Made by a program: the position numbers and the translations under genes. From the NCBI RefSeq assembly GCF_004212635.1, contig NZ_PSRT01000079.1, positions 1 to 41,204 of the forward strand: DNA of 41,204 bases, written 5' to 3'. Positions within the stretch are counted from its first letter, which is position 1. Every line of letters starts with the position of its first letter. Positions 19,723-29,628 of this stretch are shown here, one piece after another. This DNA comes from Bradyrhizobium genosp. SA-3. GTDB taxonomy: Bacteria > Pseudomonadota > Alphaproteobacteria > Rhizobiales > Xanthobacteraceae. The notes under the pieces were generated by a model, which was not told the origin of the DNA, ran no database searches, and saw only the letters and a program-made list of their open reading frames with translations.

Positions 19723-22700
19723 CTACCACGCGTAACGGACGATGCCCTTGCCGGCGTAGGAGCGGGTGACGTTCGAGAACTCGCCCTCGAAGGTCGCCGA
19801 CGCGGACCAACCGTTCATCCAGTTCATCTGTACCGACGCCGTGGTCAGCGCGGAATCGCGCGCCTGTGCGGCGCCGTTCACGACAAACGCGGTTCCCGGC
19901 AGCGTCTGGAACATCGCGCCGATGGTGCGATCCGGATTGTAATCATGCGCCCAGGCGACGCGGCCGCGCAGGGTCATCAAACCGCCGGCTGCGGCAAACG
20001 ATTTGTCCGCGCGCAGGCCGAGCTCGGTGCGGGTGCTGGTCACGTCCTTGGTGGCATAGTTGAGAGCGAAGACGTTGCTGCCGACCACAGCGAACTCTGA
20101 ATAGCTCGGAAGGCTGAACATGGTGGCCTGGAGCGCAGCATAAGGCGTGAGGCCGATCCATGACATCGCGTGGCGATAGCCACCCTCGATGCGGCCCGAA
20201 AACGCGTTGGCATTGAACTGGGCGCGCAACTGGTCGACCCCGGCGGCGGTGACGACGCGATTGGTGGTGACATCCTGCCAGCCATAGGCCAGCGCAGCCG
20301 TGATATAGGCCGGTCCGGAGGTGTGACGAACAAAAGCACCGGCCTGGAACAGATCGGAGCGGCCCCAGCCGAGGCCGTTGACGCCGAAGCTGGTGCCGCC
20401 GCCGGCAAGCGCGAATCCGGCGACGGTCGACGGCGAGAAACGGTAGTCGAGACCGACGGCCGTGCCGTAGACGCTGCTAGTGGTGTTGTTCGAGCCGAGG
20501 CCGGCGTTGCCATCGGTGGTCTGCGAGCCGCCGTAGCCGGCCGCCCACACGTCCCAGCGCTGCTCGAAAGTCGCGACCGGTGCCTTGCGGTAGATCGACG
20601 CGAACGCGTCGTGCGCGCTCTTGTCATTTGCGCTCGCGTCATCGGCATATGGCGTCGCACCTGGAGTGCCGCTGCGTCCCGAGCCGTAGACATCGGTCAG
20701 CAGACCGAGGAACAGGTTCATCGCGTTGAATGTCGTCTGCTGCGATCCCGTCGCCGGCTCGCCGGAGGCCTGCGTCAAGCCATTGGGGCGGAGACCCGCG
20801 AATTCGGCTTGCAGGAAGCCATTGCTGTTGAAGAAATTCTGAAGCGTCGTGGCGACGTTCTTCTGGTTGACGTTGAGAGCGTACTTCGCGCCATAGTCCA
20901 GTGTGAAATTGAGATAGACGACGCCAGCGGGACCGACCGTCGTTGTGCCAATCAGGCCGCCGGGAGCGGCGACCCCGGCAAAGTTGCCGGTGGCACCGCC
21001 GGAGAACTGCATGATCTTATACTGCGGCACTACAGTGCTGCCGGCATGCAGCGAGACGCCAACGGTGCCATTCAGGGTGACGTTGCCGAGAACATTGGCA
21101 AAGCTCGCACTGGCTCCGCTGCCGGTCTGCACGAGGTAAACCGCACCGGACTGGAAAGCGAGGTCACCCAGAACCAGCATGCGCGAGCCCGGGCCACCAT
21201 CACCAGGCGCATAGATGCCACCGGCAGCGATGGTGGTGTTGCCGACGATTCCTGCGCCGAACAGCGCACCGCCCGCATTCACTGTCGTCAGGCTCGATTG
21301 GGAGATATCGCCATCGACCCGCAGGATGCCGCCATTCACCGTGGTGGTCCCGGTGTAGGTATTCGTGCCGGAGAGGATCAGCGTTCCGCTGCCGACCTTC
21401 TCCAGCGAACCCGGGCCGGCGGGACCGCAACCACAAGGATCGAAATCGCCGATGACACCGCTGACCTCGGTCGAGCGGTTGTTGCCTCCGACGACGAGGG
21501 TGTTGCCGCCGCCGATGTAGTAAAAGCCGCTGCCTTCGATCGAACCAGCCGTGATGCGGCCGTCGCTGTTCGGGCCAACGCTGACCCCGAAATCGACAAT
21601 GCCTGTCCCGCTGGTGATGAAGCGCGCGTTGCCACCGGTGGAGTTGTCGAAGAACTCGGTCTTGCCGCCGTCCTTGGTGATGATGGTGGCATTGCCGGCC
21701 GTGGTGAACGCGCTGAAATTGATCCGGCCGCCGGACTCGTTGGTGATCGTCGCGTTCCCCGCGGTCGCGGTGTCGGACCCGCTCAGCGTACCAAACACGG
21801 TTCCGCTGAGATCATTGTTCACGATGGTGGCCGAGCCGGCCGAGGACTGCTCGAGGAACGCCGCGCCGCCGCCATTCTGGTTGGTGATGCTGGCCGTGCC
21901 TGCACTGGTCCGGGCAAAGAAGCCGGTCAGGCCGCCATCATTGACGATGGTCGCCCGCCCAGCCGTCGCGGTGTCGGTCCCGCCCCCTGCCGGATCGCCG
22001 AAATACACTTGGCCGCTGTTGGTGATTGCCATCGAGCTGGCGGAGGTCGCGTTGAGGAACATCGTCAGGCCCGAGAAGTCGTTCACGAGCGATGTGACAC
22101 TCGACATGTCGGCGTTGACGATTCTGAAGAGGCCCTCATTGGTGACGGCGCCGACAATGCTGGCCGTATGGGTCGCGTCGCCAAGCTGCAACGAGCCGCA
22201 GTTGCAGATGAAAGTGCCGCCGGTATAGGTGTTGGCGCCGAGCAACGCCAGGAAGCCGGGCCCCTGCACGGAGATGCCGCCGCTGCCAGTGATGCGAGAC
22301 GCGATCGCGGCCGAGGGATCGCCGGTGCCGGTGACGTCGTTGGTGAAGAACGTAGTGCCGCCAGGGGCCAGCCTGAGGTCGCCACCCTTAATCGTATAGA
22401 TCGAACCGTCGGCGGTGAGGTCGAAGACCACTTGGCTCGTGAGCTGCACGCTGCCTGGCGTGACCGTCACCATGCCGCCTGTTGCCGGCGTTGAGGGACC
22501 GCCGCTGCCGAATACGGTGCCAGACGATGACGACGGATCGTAAGCGGTGCTGATCGAACCGGAGGAGTCCGTCCAGTTGGTGGTGGTCGTGTCCCAGACG
22601 CCGCCGCCGCCCTTGACGGCACCGTTCGGCGTGGTCTGCGATCCGTTGAAGAATTGCTGGGCGCCGGTGGGGCTCGTCGCGACAGCCGCGGCCAAGGCAA

Positions 22701-22782
22701 GGCTCATCCAGAACACCGTGCGAATGGCCGTGGTACTCCGCCGCGAGCAACCCTGCCCACTCGATGGCAACCAAGCCCCCAC
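19723..22782 (-). CDS. autotransporter with beta-helix passenger and C-terminal barrel
   Basis: This 1019-residue type V secreted protein starts at GTG (22782) behind a GAGGGGAAG site. It has a long signal peptide ending near SPTGA-QQF. The passenger contains autotransporter-associated repeats (LLGANTYTGGTF, LILSGTNTYTGTTTVNGG), and a block of five roughly 20-26-residue repeats of the form AG-NATI-N--GG---F. The C-terminal barrel (from about residue 740, FEQRWDVWAAGYGG) ends in the aromatic Trp of GIVRYAW, as outer-membrane barrels do. It has no protease or lipase motif, so an adhesive or structural role is likely. It is transcribed alone. Confidence 0.92.
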   Translation of the reverse strand: MGAWLPSSGQGCSRRSTTAIRTVFWMSLALAAAVATSPTGAQQFFNGSQTTPNGAVKGGGGVWDTTTTNWTDSSGSISTAYDPSSSSGTVFGSGGPSTPATGGMVTVTPGSVQLTSQVVFDLTADGSIYTIKGGDLRLAPGGTTFFTNDVTGTGDPSAAIASRITGSGGISVQGPGFLALLGANTYTGGTFICNCGSLQLGDATHTASIVGAVTNEGLFRIVNADMSSVTSLVNDFSGLTMFLNATSASSMAITNSGQVYFGDPAGGGTDTATAGRATIVNDGGLTGFFARTSAGTASITNQNGGGAAFLEQSSAGSATIVNNDLSGTVFGTLSGSDTATAGNATITNESGGRINFSAFTTAGNATIITKDGGKTEFFDNSTGGNARFITSGTGIVDFGVSVGPNSDGRITAGSIEGSGFYYIGGGNTLVVGGNNRSTEVSGVIGDFDPCGCGPAGPGSLEKVGSGTLILSGTNTYTGTTTVNGGILRVDGDISQSSLTTVNAGGALFGAGIVGNTTIAAGGIYAPGDGGPGSRMLVLGDLAFQSGAVYLVQTGSGASASFANVLGNVTLNGTVGVSLHAGSTVVPQYKIMQFSGGATGNFAGVAAPGGLIGTTTVGPAGVVYLNFTLDYGAKYALNVNQKNVATTLQNFFNSNGFLQAEFAGLRPNGLTQASGEPATGSQQTTFNAMNLFLGLLTDVYGSGRSGTPGATPYADDASANDKSAHDAFASIYRKAPVATFEQRWDVWAAGYGGSQTTDGNAGLGSNNTTSSVYGTAVGLDYRFSPSTVAGFALAGGGTSFGVNGLGWGRSDLFQAGAFVRHTSGPAYITAALAYGWQDVTTNRVVTAAGVDQLRAQFNANAFSGRIEGGYRHAMSWIGLTPYAALQATMFSLPSYSEFAVVGSNVFALNYATKDVTSTRTELGLRADKSFAAAGGLMTLRGRVAWAHDYNPDRTIGAMFQTLPGTAFVVNGAAQARDSALTTASVQMNWMNGWSASATFEGEFSNVTRSYAGKGIVRYAW

Positions 22783-23062
22783 GCTCTTCCCCTCAGCCGC
22801 GGCGCTCCCCAGCGGCGCCGCGTGGAACTTAGGCCATGAGGATGGCCGGTAGAACTACGGGGCATCGAGAATCCGCCAACGGGACCGCAACTTGGGCCGA
22901 TTCAACAGTCCATGTGGCAACCGCGCCACGGTCTTGCCGGGCGCTATTCCCATTCCGCGCATGCGCAGACATGTCAGAACGTCGACGCCTATGGATGGCC
23001 ATTCACATCAATGGCTGATCATCCAGGCATCAATCTCCGCTCACCTGTTCTGCCGCCAATGG
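22783..23062. other. 280-bp intergenic region with no recognised gene
   Basis: It lies between the end of amiE and the start of the autotransporter gene. It must contain the autotransporter promoter. The only notable item is a 16-bp string at 23012-23027 identical to the 3' end of fmdB (24148-24163), discussed under findings. No terminator hairpin with a T-run was seen for the amide operon. Confidence 0.5.
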
Positions 23063-24103
23063 CTAGTAGTTGGACGCCGCAGCTTCATTCGGGATGCCGT
23101 CGATCGGGCACTCCTCGGTCCCCGGCGTCGAGCGTGTCATCGCCTCGACCATGTCGCGCGTGCCTTCGGGATCGGCGATCCAGTTCTTGTAGAAATCATA
23201 GGGGCAGGCCGCGACGCCGCGCGGGCTGTCACCGGAATTGATCATGCCGGTGTAGCCGCGGTGGACCAGCTTATAGAGGTGGTTCTGCGATTGACCGTTG
23301 CGGCGTGCATCGCGGATCAGATGTTTCGAGAGCTGGGCATACTGGATGCCGTACTCCTCCTCGCCGCACTCGCCGAGTGTACGCCCGTCGAAGCCGATGA
23401 TCGCGGAGTGACCAAAATAGGAATAGACGCCGTCGAAGCCGGCCGCGTTGGCGACCGCGACATAGACATTGTTGGCCCAGGCCATCGCCTTGGAGATCAT
23501 GACCTGCTGCTCCTTGGCCGGATACATGTAGCCCTGGCAACGCACGATCAGTTCGGCGCCCTTCATGGCGCAGTCGCGCCAGATCTCCGGATAGTTGCCG
23601 TCATCGCAGATGATCAGGCTGACCTTCAGGCCCTTAGGTCCGTCGGAGACATAGGTGCAATTGCCGGGATACCAGCCCTCGATCGGCACCCACGGCATGA
23701 TCTTGCGATATTTCTGCACGATCTCGCCCTCGTCGTTCATCAGGATCAAGGTGTTGTAGGGCGCCTTGTGCGGATGCTCCTCGTGGCGCTCGCCGGTCAG
23801 TGAGAACACGCCCCACACCCTGGCCTTGCGGCAGGCCGCGGCGAAGATCGCGGTTTCTTCACCGGGTACCACGGAGGCAGTCTCGTACATCTCCTTGGAG
23901 TCGTACATGATGCCCTGGGTGGAGTATTCGGGGAAGATCACGAGGTCCATGCCGGGCAGACCGAGCTTCATGCCGACGATCATGTCGGCGATCTTGCGGG
24001 CATTGTCGAGCACCTCGGCCTTGGTGTGCAGGCGGGGCATCTTGTAGTTGACGACTGCAACGCCGACGGTGTCGTTGCTGCTGGAAATGTCACCGTGAAG
24101 CAT
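23063..24103 (-). CDS. amiE: aliphatic amidase
   Basis: This 346-residue cytosolic nitrilase-superfamily enzyme hydrolyses short aliphatic amides (acetamide, propionamide) to the acid and ammonia. The length and much of the sequence match the Pseudomonas AmiE that I know, including the start HGDISSSNDTVGVAVVNYKM. The catalytic triad is in register at Glu59 (VIFPEYS), Lys134 (KYRKIMPW) and Cys166 (LIICDDG), with the further conserved Glu142. A strong AAGGAG site precedes the ATG. It is the last gene of the amide importer and hydrolase series, 40 bp behind fmdB. No amiC/amiR-type regulator is beside it, unlike the Pseudomonas operon. Formamidase AmiF is a relative, but the sequence is closer to AmiE. 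Confidence 0.95.
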   Translation of the reverse strand: MLHGDISSSNDTVGVAVVNYKMPRLHTKAEVLDNARKIADMIVGMKLGLPGMDLVIFPEYSTQGIMYDSKEMYETASVVPGEETAIFAAACRKARVWGVFSLTGERHEEHPHKAPYNTLILMNDEGEIVQKYRKIMPWVPIEGWYPGNCTYVSDGPKGLKVSLIICDDGNYPEIWRDCAMKGAELIVRCQGYMYPAKEQQVMISKAMAWANNVYVAVANAAGFDGVYSYFGHSAIIGFDGRTLGECGEEEYGIQYAQLSKHLIRDARRNGQSQNHLYKLVHRGYTGMINSGDSPRGVAACPYDFYKNWIADPEGTRDMVEAMTRSTPGTEECPIDGIPNEAAASNY

Positions 24104-24143
24104 TTGAATTGCTCCTTTACCCTGTTTGAGATTGGCGCGTGAG

Positions 24144-24506
24144 TTAGTGGCTGATCATCCAGGGCCGTGCGGTGGGAAAGCCCTTGGCGCCGCTCTTCGT
24201 CTTGGTCATCAGACGCGCGGGCTTTTTCTTGTCTGACGTGGTCTTGCCCGTGGAGCAGCAGCCGCAGCCGGGACCGTGCGCAGCCTTGTATTGCGCCAGC
24301 GTCTGCGGCGCATGCGCGCTGCGCTCGTTGACGACATGCGCCTTGCGCTTCTCCGCCGGCATGCAGAAGAAATTCGGCGCGGTCAGGATCACGCGCGGCG
24401 CCGGCGCCTCGCAATGCGGACAGTTTTGCGGATCGTCGCATTCCGCCATCGGCCTGAGGTCCTTGAACGGACCGCAATCGTCACAGAGATATTCATAGAC
24501 CGGCAT
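24144..24506 (-). CDS. fmdB: FmdB-type zinc-ribbon protein
   Basis: This 120-residue protein has the FmdB/CxxC zinc-ribbon N-terminus: MPVYEYLCDDC followed by NCPHCEAP, giving two Cys pairs about 20 residues apart. A further Cys cluster (GPGCGCCS) and a basic C-terminal tail follow. FmdB was first described beside formamidase in Methylophilus as a putative regulator; later work treats the family only as small zinc-ribbon proteins. It lies between fmdA (92 bp upstream) and amiE (40 bp downstream), the usual setting. Its molecular role is not established; transcriptional control or enzyme maturation are both possible. Confidence 0.88.
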   Translation of the reverse strand: MPVYEYLCDDCGPFKDLRPMAECDDPQNCPHCEAPAPRVILTAPNFFCMPAEKRKAHVVNERSAHAPQTLAQYKAAHGPGCGCCSTGKTTSDKKKPARLMTKTKSGAKGFPTARPWMISH

Positions 24507-24598
24507 TGCATCATCCCCACGCTGTTGCCTGTAAGAGAACTCCGGCGGCGGATGCGGGGCGGCAAAGCCGCGCCGTCCCGCATCTCGTCGCGCAGGGA

Positions 24599-25828
24599 CT
24601 ACTTATCCGGCGATATCGGCATCTGGATATCGCCTGTGATATGCTTGATGGGACCTGCAGCCGACGGCATCACGTCGAAGTCGAAGATCTCCGTCGGCAG
24701 CCACAGCGTGGCGCAGGCGTTGGGCACGTCGACCACGCCGGAGATGTGGCCCTGGCACGGCGCGGTGCCGAGGATCGAGTAGGCCTGCGCGCCGGAATAG
24801 CCGAACTTCTTCAGGTACTCGATCGCGTTGAGGCAGGCCTGGCGATAGGCGATGTGGACATCGAGATAATGCTGCTTGCCGGCTTCATCGACCGAGATGC
24901 CCTCGAAGATCAGATAGTCCTTGTAGTTCGGCGTGATCGGCGACGGCTTGAAGATCGGGTTCTTGATGCCGTATTTCGCCATGCCGTCCTTGATCACCTC
25001 AACCTTCAAATGCAGCCAGCCGGCCATCTCGATGGCGCCGCAGAAGGTGATTTCGCCGTCACCCTGGCTGAAATGCAGATCGCCCATCGAGAGACCGGCG
25101 CCGGGCACGTAGACCGGGAAGTAGATCTTCGAGCCGCGCGAGAGATCCTTGATGTCGCAATTGCCGCCGTGCTCGCGCGGCGGCACCGTGCGCGCGCCTT
25201 CGGCACCGATCTTGGCCTTCACGTCGCCCTTGGCGCGGCCGCCATGAGCGGTCGGCGCGAATGGCGGATTGGCAAGGCCCGGCACTCGGGTCGGGTTGGT
25301 CGAGATCAGCTCGGCCTCGCGCTTGTTCCACATATCCAGCATCTTCGGATCGGGCAGACAGCCGATCAGGCCGGGATGGATCAGACCTGCGAAATTCACA
25401 CCGGGCACATGGCGCGACGAGGTGTAGAGGCCCTTGATGTCCCAGATCGACTTCTGCGCCAGCGGAAAATGGTCGGTGAGGAAGCCGCCGCCATTCTGCT
25501 TGGAGAAGAAGCCGTTGAAGCCCCACATGCTCTCCTTGAGCGGACCGACATCGAGCAGGTCGACGACCAGGAGATCGCCGGGTTCGGCGCCTTTGACGCC
25601 GATCGGACCGGAGAGGAAGTGCACGATCGACAGATCGATGTCGCGCACGTCGTCCGCGGAATCGTTGTTCTTGATGAAGCCGCCGGTCCAGTCATAGGTC
25701 TCGATGATGAAATCGTCGCCGGGATTGACCCAGGCCACGATCGGGATGTCGGGGTGCCAGCGGTTGTGCACCATATCGTTTTCATAGGCCGACTTGGTGA
25801 GATCGACCTTGATCAGTGTCTCTGGCAT
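24599..25828 (-). CDS. fmdA: formamidase (acetamidase/formamidase family)
   Basis: This 409-residue enzyme hydrolyses formamide to formate and ammonia, and in some species also acetamide. The family start PETLIKVDLTKS, the segment NRWHPDIPIVAWVNPGDDF, the acidic DVRDIDLSIVHFLSGPIGVKG, the GVNFAGLIHPGLIGC stretch and GAGLSMGDLHFSQGDGEITF are characteristic of FmdA. The length is typical. A GGGGAG site precedes the ATG. It is 27 bp behind the transporter ATPase urtE, placing it in the same likely transcript. It is unrelated in fold to AmiE, so the operon carries two independent amide hydrolases. Confidence 0.95.
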   Translation of the reverse strand: MPETLIKVDLTKSAYENDMVHNRWHPDIPIVAWVNPGDDFIIETYDWTGGFIKNNDSADDVRDIDLSIVHFLSGPIGVKGAEPGDLLVVDLLDVGPLKESMWGFNGFFSKQNGGGFLTDHFPLAQKSIWDIKGLYTSSRHVPGVNFAGLIHPGLIGCLPDPKMLDMWNKREAELISTNPTRVPGLANPPFAPTAHGGRAKGDVKAKIGAEGARTVPPREHGGNCDIKDLSRGSKIYFPVYVPGAGLSMGDLHFSQGDGEITFCGAIEMAGWLHLKVEVIKDGMAKYGIKNPIFKPSPITPNYKDYLIFEGISVDEAGKQHYLDVHIAYRQACLNAIEYLKKFGYSGAQAYSILGTAPCQGHISGVVDVPNACATLWLPTEIFDFDVMPSAAGPIKHITGDIQMPISPDK

Positions 25829-25855
25829 CGAGATGCTCCCCTTTTACACGGTTGG

Positions 25856-26545
25856 TTAGACAGACAGATATTTCGAGACCTGCGCGGCATCGACGGCCTC
25901 GCGCGGGTCGTCGCGAACGATCTCGCCGTTCTCGATCACCAGCACGCGGTCGGCGATATCGAGCGCGAAGCTCAGGACCTGCTCGGACACGACGATCGAG
26001 AGCCCCTTCTCGTCGCGGATCCGCTTGAGGGTGCGTGCCATGTCCTTGATGATCGACGGCTGGATGCCTTCGGTGGGCTCATCCAGCAGCAGCACCTTCG
26101 GCTTGGTCGCGAGCGCGCGGGCGATCGCGAGCTGCTGCTGCTGGCCGCCGGAGAGATTGCCGCCGCGGCGGCCTTTCATCTCCAGAAGCACCGGAAAGAG
26201 TTCATAGATGTCGCCGGGCACCTCCGCGCCGCCGGAGACGACGAGCCCGGTCTCGATGTTCTCCTTCACCGTCATGGTGGAGAAGATCATGCGGCCCTGC
26301 GGCACATAGGCGAGGCCCTTGGCGACGCGCTCGTAGCTCTTGAGGCTACCGAGCTCGGCACCGTCCATGGTCACCGAGCCGCTTTTCGCCGGCAAGATGC
26401 CCATCAGCGACTTCATCAGCGTGGTCTTGCCCATGCCGTTGCGGCCCATGATTGCCACGATCTCGTTGGGCGCGACCTTGACGTTGAGCCCATGCAGCAC
26501 CTCGCTCTGGCCGTAGGCGACGTGAAGATCTGAAATAGCCAGCAT
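25856..26545 (-). CDS. urtE: urea/short-chain amide ABC transporter ATP-binding protein UrtE
   Basis: This 229-residue LivF-type ATPase has Walker A GRNGMGKTT, the signature LSGGQQQQLAIARAL, Walker B VLLLDEPTEG and a switch-region SEQ in place of the usual His-containing loop, which is typical of the LivF/UrtE branch. It supplies energy, with UrtD, for the UrtB/UrtC permease. The closest named systems are UrtABCDE for urea and FmdDEF for short-chain amides; the adjacent formamidase and amidase favour amides. A 205-bp repeat-bearing gap separates it from urtD, while fmdA follows after 27 bp. Confidence 0.92.
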   Translation of the reverse strand: MLAISDLHVAYGQSEVLHGLNVKVAPNEIVAIMGRNGMGKTTLMKSLMGILPAKSGSVTMDGAELGSLKSYERVAKGLAYVPQGRMIFSTMTVKENIETGLVVSGGAEVPGDIYELFPVLLEMKGRRGGNLSGGQQQQLAIARALATKPKVLLLDEPTEGIQPSIIKDMARTLKRIRDEKGLSIVVSEQVLSFALDIADRVLVIENGEIVRDDPREAVDAAQVSKYLSV

Positions 26546-26571
26546 CGTTAGCTCCTAGACTCGGGGCTTCT

Positions 26572-26723
26572 TCACCTCTCCCCACCGGGGAGAGGTCGGC
26601 GCGTAGCGCCGGGTGAGGGGGTGCAGGCCCCACGAGAGAGCGAAGCCCCTCACCCGAATTGCTCTTGACGATGCTGCGCATCGCAAAGCGCAATTCGACC
26701 TCTCCCTCCGGGAGAGGTGGACC
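26572..26723. repeat. palindromic repeat (family E) inside the urt operon
   Basis: Two local hairpins, cacctctccccaccggggag (26573-26592, continuing aggtcg) and cctctccctccgggagagg (26698-26716), frame a larger inverted layout with cgggtgagggg (26610-26620) and cccctcacccg (26647-26657). It fills the gap between urtD and urtE, so it is transcribed if the operon is continuous. Confidence 0.75.
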
Positions 26724-26750
26724 TCCGCCATGGCGATAGCTTTCGTCATC

Positions 26751-27506
<756 letters not shown>

Positions 27507-27516
27507 GATGGCCTCC

Positions 27517-28659
27517 TCACTCTGCCGGTGCGCCGTCGGCGACCGAGTTGTCGTTCCAGCCCGACTTCGACTTGCGCGAGACGAACAGCCGATCGAGGCG
27601 CGGCTGCACGTAGTCGGCCCAGAGCCCGGACAGACCGTTCGGGAAGGCGAGCACGACGGCGATGAACAACGCACCGAGGCCGAACAGCCAGAGTTGCGGG
27701 AAGGATTCCGACAGGCTGGTCTTGGCGAAATTCACCAGGATCGCCCCCCATATCGCGCCGAAGATCGACATCCGCCCGCCGACCGCGGTGTAGATCACCA
27801 TCTCGATCGACGGCACGATGCCGACAAAAGAAGGCGACATGAAACCGACATTGAGCGCGAACATGGCGCCGCCGATCGCGGCGAAGACCGCGGCCATGCA
27901 GAAGGCAAAGATCTTGAAGTTGGCGACGCTGTAGCCGGAGAAGCGGACGCGGTCCTCCTGCTCGCGCATCGCGACCAGGATGCGGCCGAGCTTGGTCAGG
28001 CGGATGAACTGCGCGATGCCGATGCAGGCGAACAGCAGCACCACCTCGACGAAGTACAGGATGATCTTGGCGTGGTCGGGCCGGATGTCCCAGCCCTTGA
28101 GTGTGCGCAGATCGGTCATGCCGTTGATGCCGCCCGTATAACCCTGCTGCCCGACGATCAGGATGGTCAGGATGGCGGCGACGGCCTGGGTGATGATCGC
28201 GAAATAGGTGCCGCCGACGCGACGCTTGAACATGGCGGTGCCGATGATCAGAGCGAAGAGACCGGGGACCAGGATGATGGCGAGGATGGTGAAGGTGAGG
28301 CTGTGAAATGGCTGCCAGAACAGCGGCAGTGACGTGATCTGATTCCAGTCCATGAAGTCAGGGATGCCAGGCGTCGACTGGATTTTCGTGTTCTCGACGC
28401 TGGACGCCTCGAGCTTGAGGAACATCGCCATGCAATAGCCGCCGAGGCCGAAGAACACGCCCTGTCCCAGGCTTAAGATGCCGCCATAGCCCCAGCACAG
28501 CACGAGGCCGAGCGCGACGAAGGCGTAGGTCAGGTATTTCGCGACCAGATTGAGGCGGAACACGTCCAGCGAGAGCGGCAGGATCACGAACAGCATTGCG
28601 GCCAGAACGATGAAGCCCATGAGTTCGGATCGATTGAAGAAGCGTGAGTTGATGATCAT
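27517..28659 (-). CDS. urtC: urea/short-chain amide ABC transporter permease UrtC
   Basis: This 380-residue LivM-type inner-membrane permease has about ten hydrophobic segments, the family phrase LCWGYGGILSLGQGVFFGLGGY and the loop contacting the ATPase, GRILVAMREQEDRVRFSGYSV. The insert between these (KLEASSVENTKIQSTPGIPD) and WQPFHSLTFTI agree with UrtC of urea and amide systems. ATG at 28659 gives the family start MIINSRFFNRSE. The frame is open much further upstream, into urtB, but that part is antifunctional shadow. It begins 17 bp after the urtB stop. Confidence 0.93.
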   Translation of the reverse strand: MIINSRFFNRSELMGFIVLAAMLFVILPLSLDVFRLNLVAKYLTYAFVALGLVLCWGYGGILSLGQGVFFGLGGYCMAMFLKLEASSVENTKIQSTPGIPDFMDWNQITSLPLFWQPFHSLTFTILAIILVPGLFALIIGTAMFKRRVGGTYFAIITQAVAAILTILIVGQQGYTGGINGMTDLRTLKGWDIRPDHAKIILYFVEVVLLFACIGIAQFIRLTKLGRILVAMREQEDRVRFSGYSVANFKIFAFCMAAVFAAIGGAMFALNVGFMSPSFVGIVPSIEMVIYTAVGGRMSIFGAIWGAILVNFAKTSLSESFPQLWLFGLGALFIAVVLAFPNGLSGLWADYVQPRLDRLFVSRKSKSGWNDNSVADGAPAE

Positions 28660-28676
28660 GACTTGCCTGCTTCTCG

Positions 28677-29603
28677 TTACTTGCGGACTTTGAGGGCGAA
28701 GAGACCCTGCGGTCGCAGCATCAGGATGCCGACGACAGCAAGCAGCGTGAGCACCTTGGCCATCGATCCCGACATGAAGAATTCGAGCGTCGATTGCGTC
28801 TGCGAGATCGAGAAGGCCGAGGCGATGGTGCCGAGCAGGCTGGCGGCGCCGCCGAACACGACGACGAGGAAGGTGTCCACGATGTAGAGCTGGCCCGACG
28901 TCGGCCCGGTCGAGCCGATCATTGTGAAGGCGCTGCCGGCGACACCAGCAATGCCGCAACCAAGCCCGAACGTGTAGCGGTCGACCTTCTCGGTGTTGAT
29001 GCCGACCGCGCCGGCCATGATGCGGTTCTGCACCACGGCACGGACCTGGCGGCCCCAGCGCGACATATAGAGAACGTAGGCCACAGCGATGGTGATCAGC
29101 ACGGTGAGACACATCACAAAGACGCCGTTGATCGGCACCTCGATGCTATCAGTCACGTGCAGCGACCCGAGCATCCATTGCGGCAGCTCGACGCCGACCT
29201 CGCGGGCGCCGAACACGGAGCGATAGGCCTGCTGCAGCATCAGGCTGAGGCCCCAGGTCGCGAGCAATGTATCGAGCGGACGCTTGTAGAGATGCCGGAT
29301 CAGAACCCATTCCACCAGCATTCCCAGCGCACCGGACGCGACAAAAGCCAGGATCATCGCGAGGAAGAAGTAGCCGCTGAACAGGCTTGGCAAATAGGCC
29401 TGGAAGAAGCTTGAGGTCATCCAGGTGACGTAGGCCCCCAAGATCATGAACTCGCCGTGGGCCATGTTGATGACGCCCATCTGGCCGAAGATGATCGCCA
29501 GTCCCAAAGCCATCAGGACGTAGACCGAGAACAGGATCAGTCCCGCAAAGCCCTGCATGACGAAGATGGAGCCAAGGTCACCAAGCGAGTAGTCGCCGAA
29601 CAT
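28677..29603 (-). CDS. urtB: urea/short-chain amide ABC transporter permease UrtB
   Basis: This 308-residue LivH-type inner-membrane permease has the N-terminal phrase LALGLAIIFGQMGVINMAHGEF (here LMALGLAIIFGQM), a long periplasmic loop, and the ATPase-contact segment GRQVRAVVQNRIMAGAVGINTEKVD. It ends in MLRPQGLFALKVRK. The length is that of the short UrtB form lacking the extra N-terminal domain seen in some species. ATG at 29603 follows a GGAGGA site; the upstream frame (to 30095) overlaps urtA and is discarded. A strong hairpin lies between urtA and this gene. Confidence 0.93.
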   Translation of the reverse strand: MFGDYSLGDLGSIFVMQGFAGLILFSVYVLMALGLAIIFGQMGVINMAHGEFMILGAYVTWMTSSFFQAYLPSLFSGYFFLAMILAFVASGALGMLVEWVLIRHLYKRPLDTLLATWGLSLMLQQAYRSVFGAREVGVELPQWMLGSLHVTDSIEVPINGVFVMCLTVLITIAVAYVLYMSRWGRQVRAVVQNRIMAGAVGINTEKVDRYTFGLGCGIAGVAGSAFTMIGSTGPTSGQLYIVDTFLVVVFGGAASLLGTIASAFSISQTQSTLEFFMSGSMAKVLTLLAVVGILMLRPQGLFALKVRK

Positions 29604-29628
29604 CGATGTCCTCCGTCGGGGAAAGGGT

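Noticed and set aside
21590..22040. Possible CRISPR-like periodicity
   Set aside because: The repeats are in-frame protein repeats of the autotransporter, diverged at the DNA level, with no spacers.
20170..22494. 774-codon open frame antisense to the autotransporter
   Set aside because: Composition is Arg/Ala/Asp rich with no domain; it mirrors the passenger coding strand.
24506..26533. 675-codon open frame antisense to fmdA and urtE
   Set aside because: It spans two clear minus-strand genes and the gap between them; no family features.
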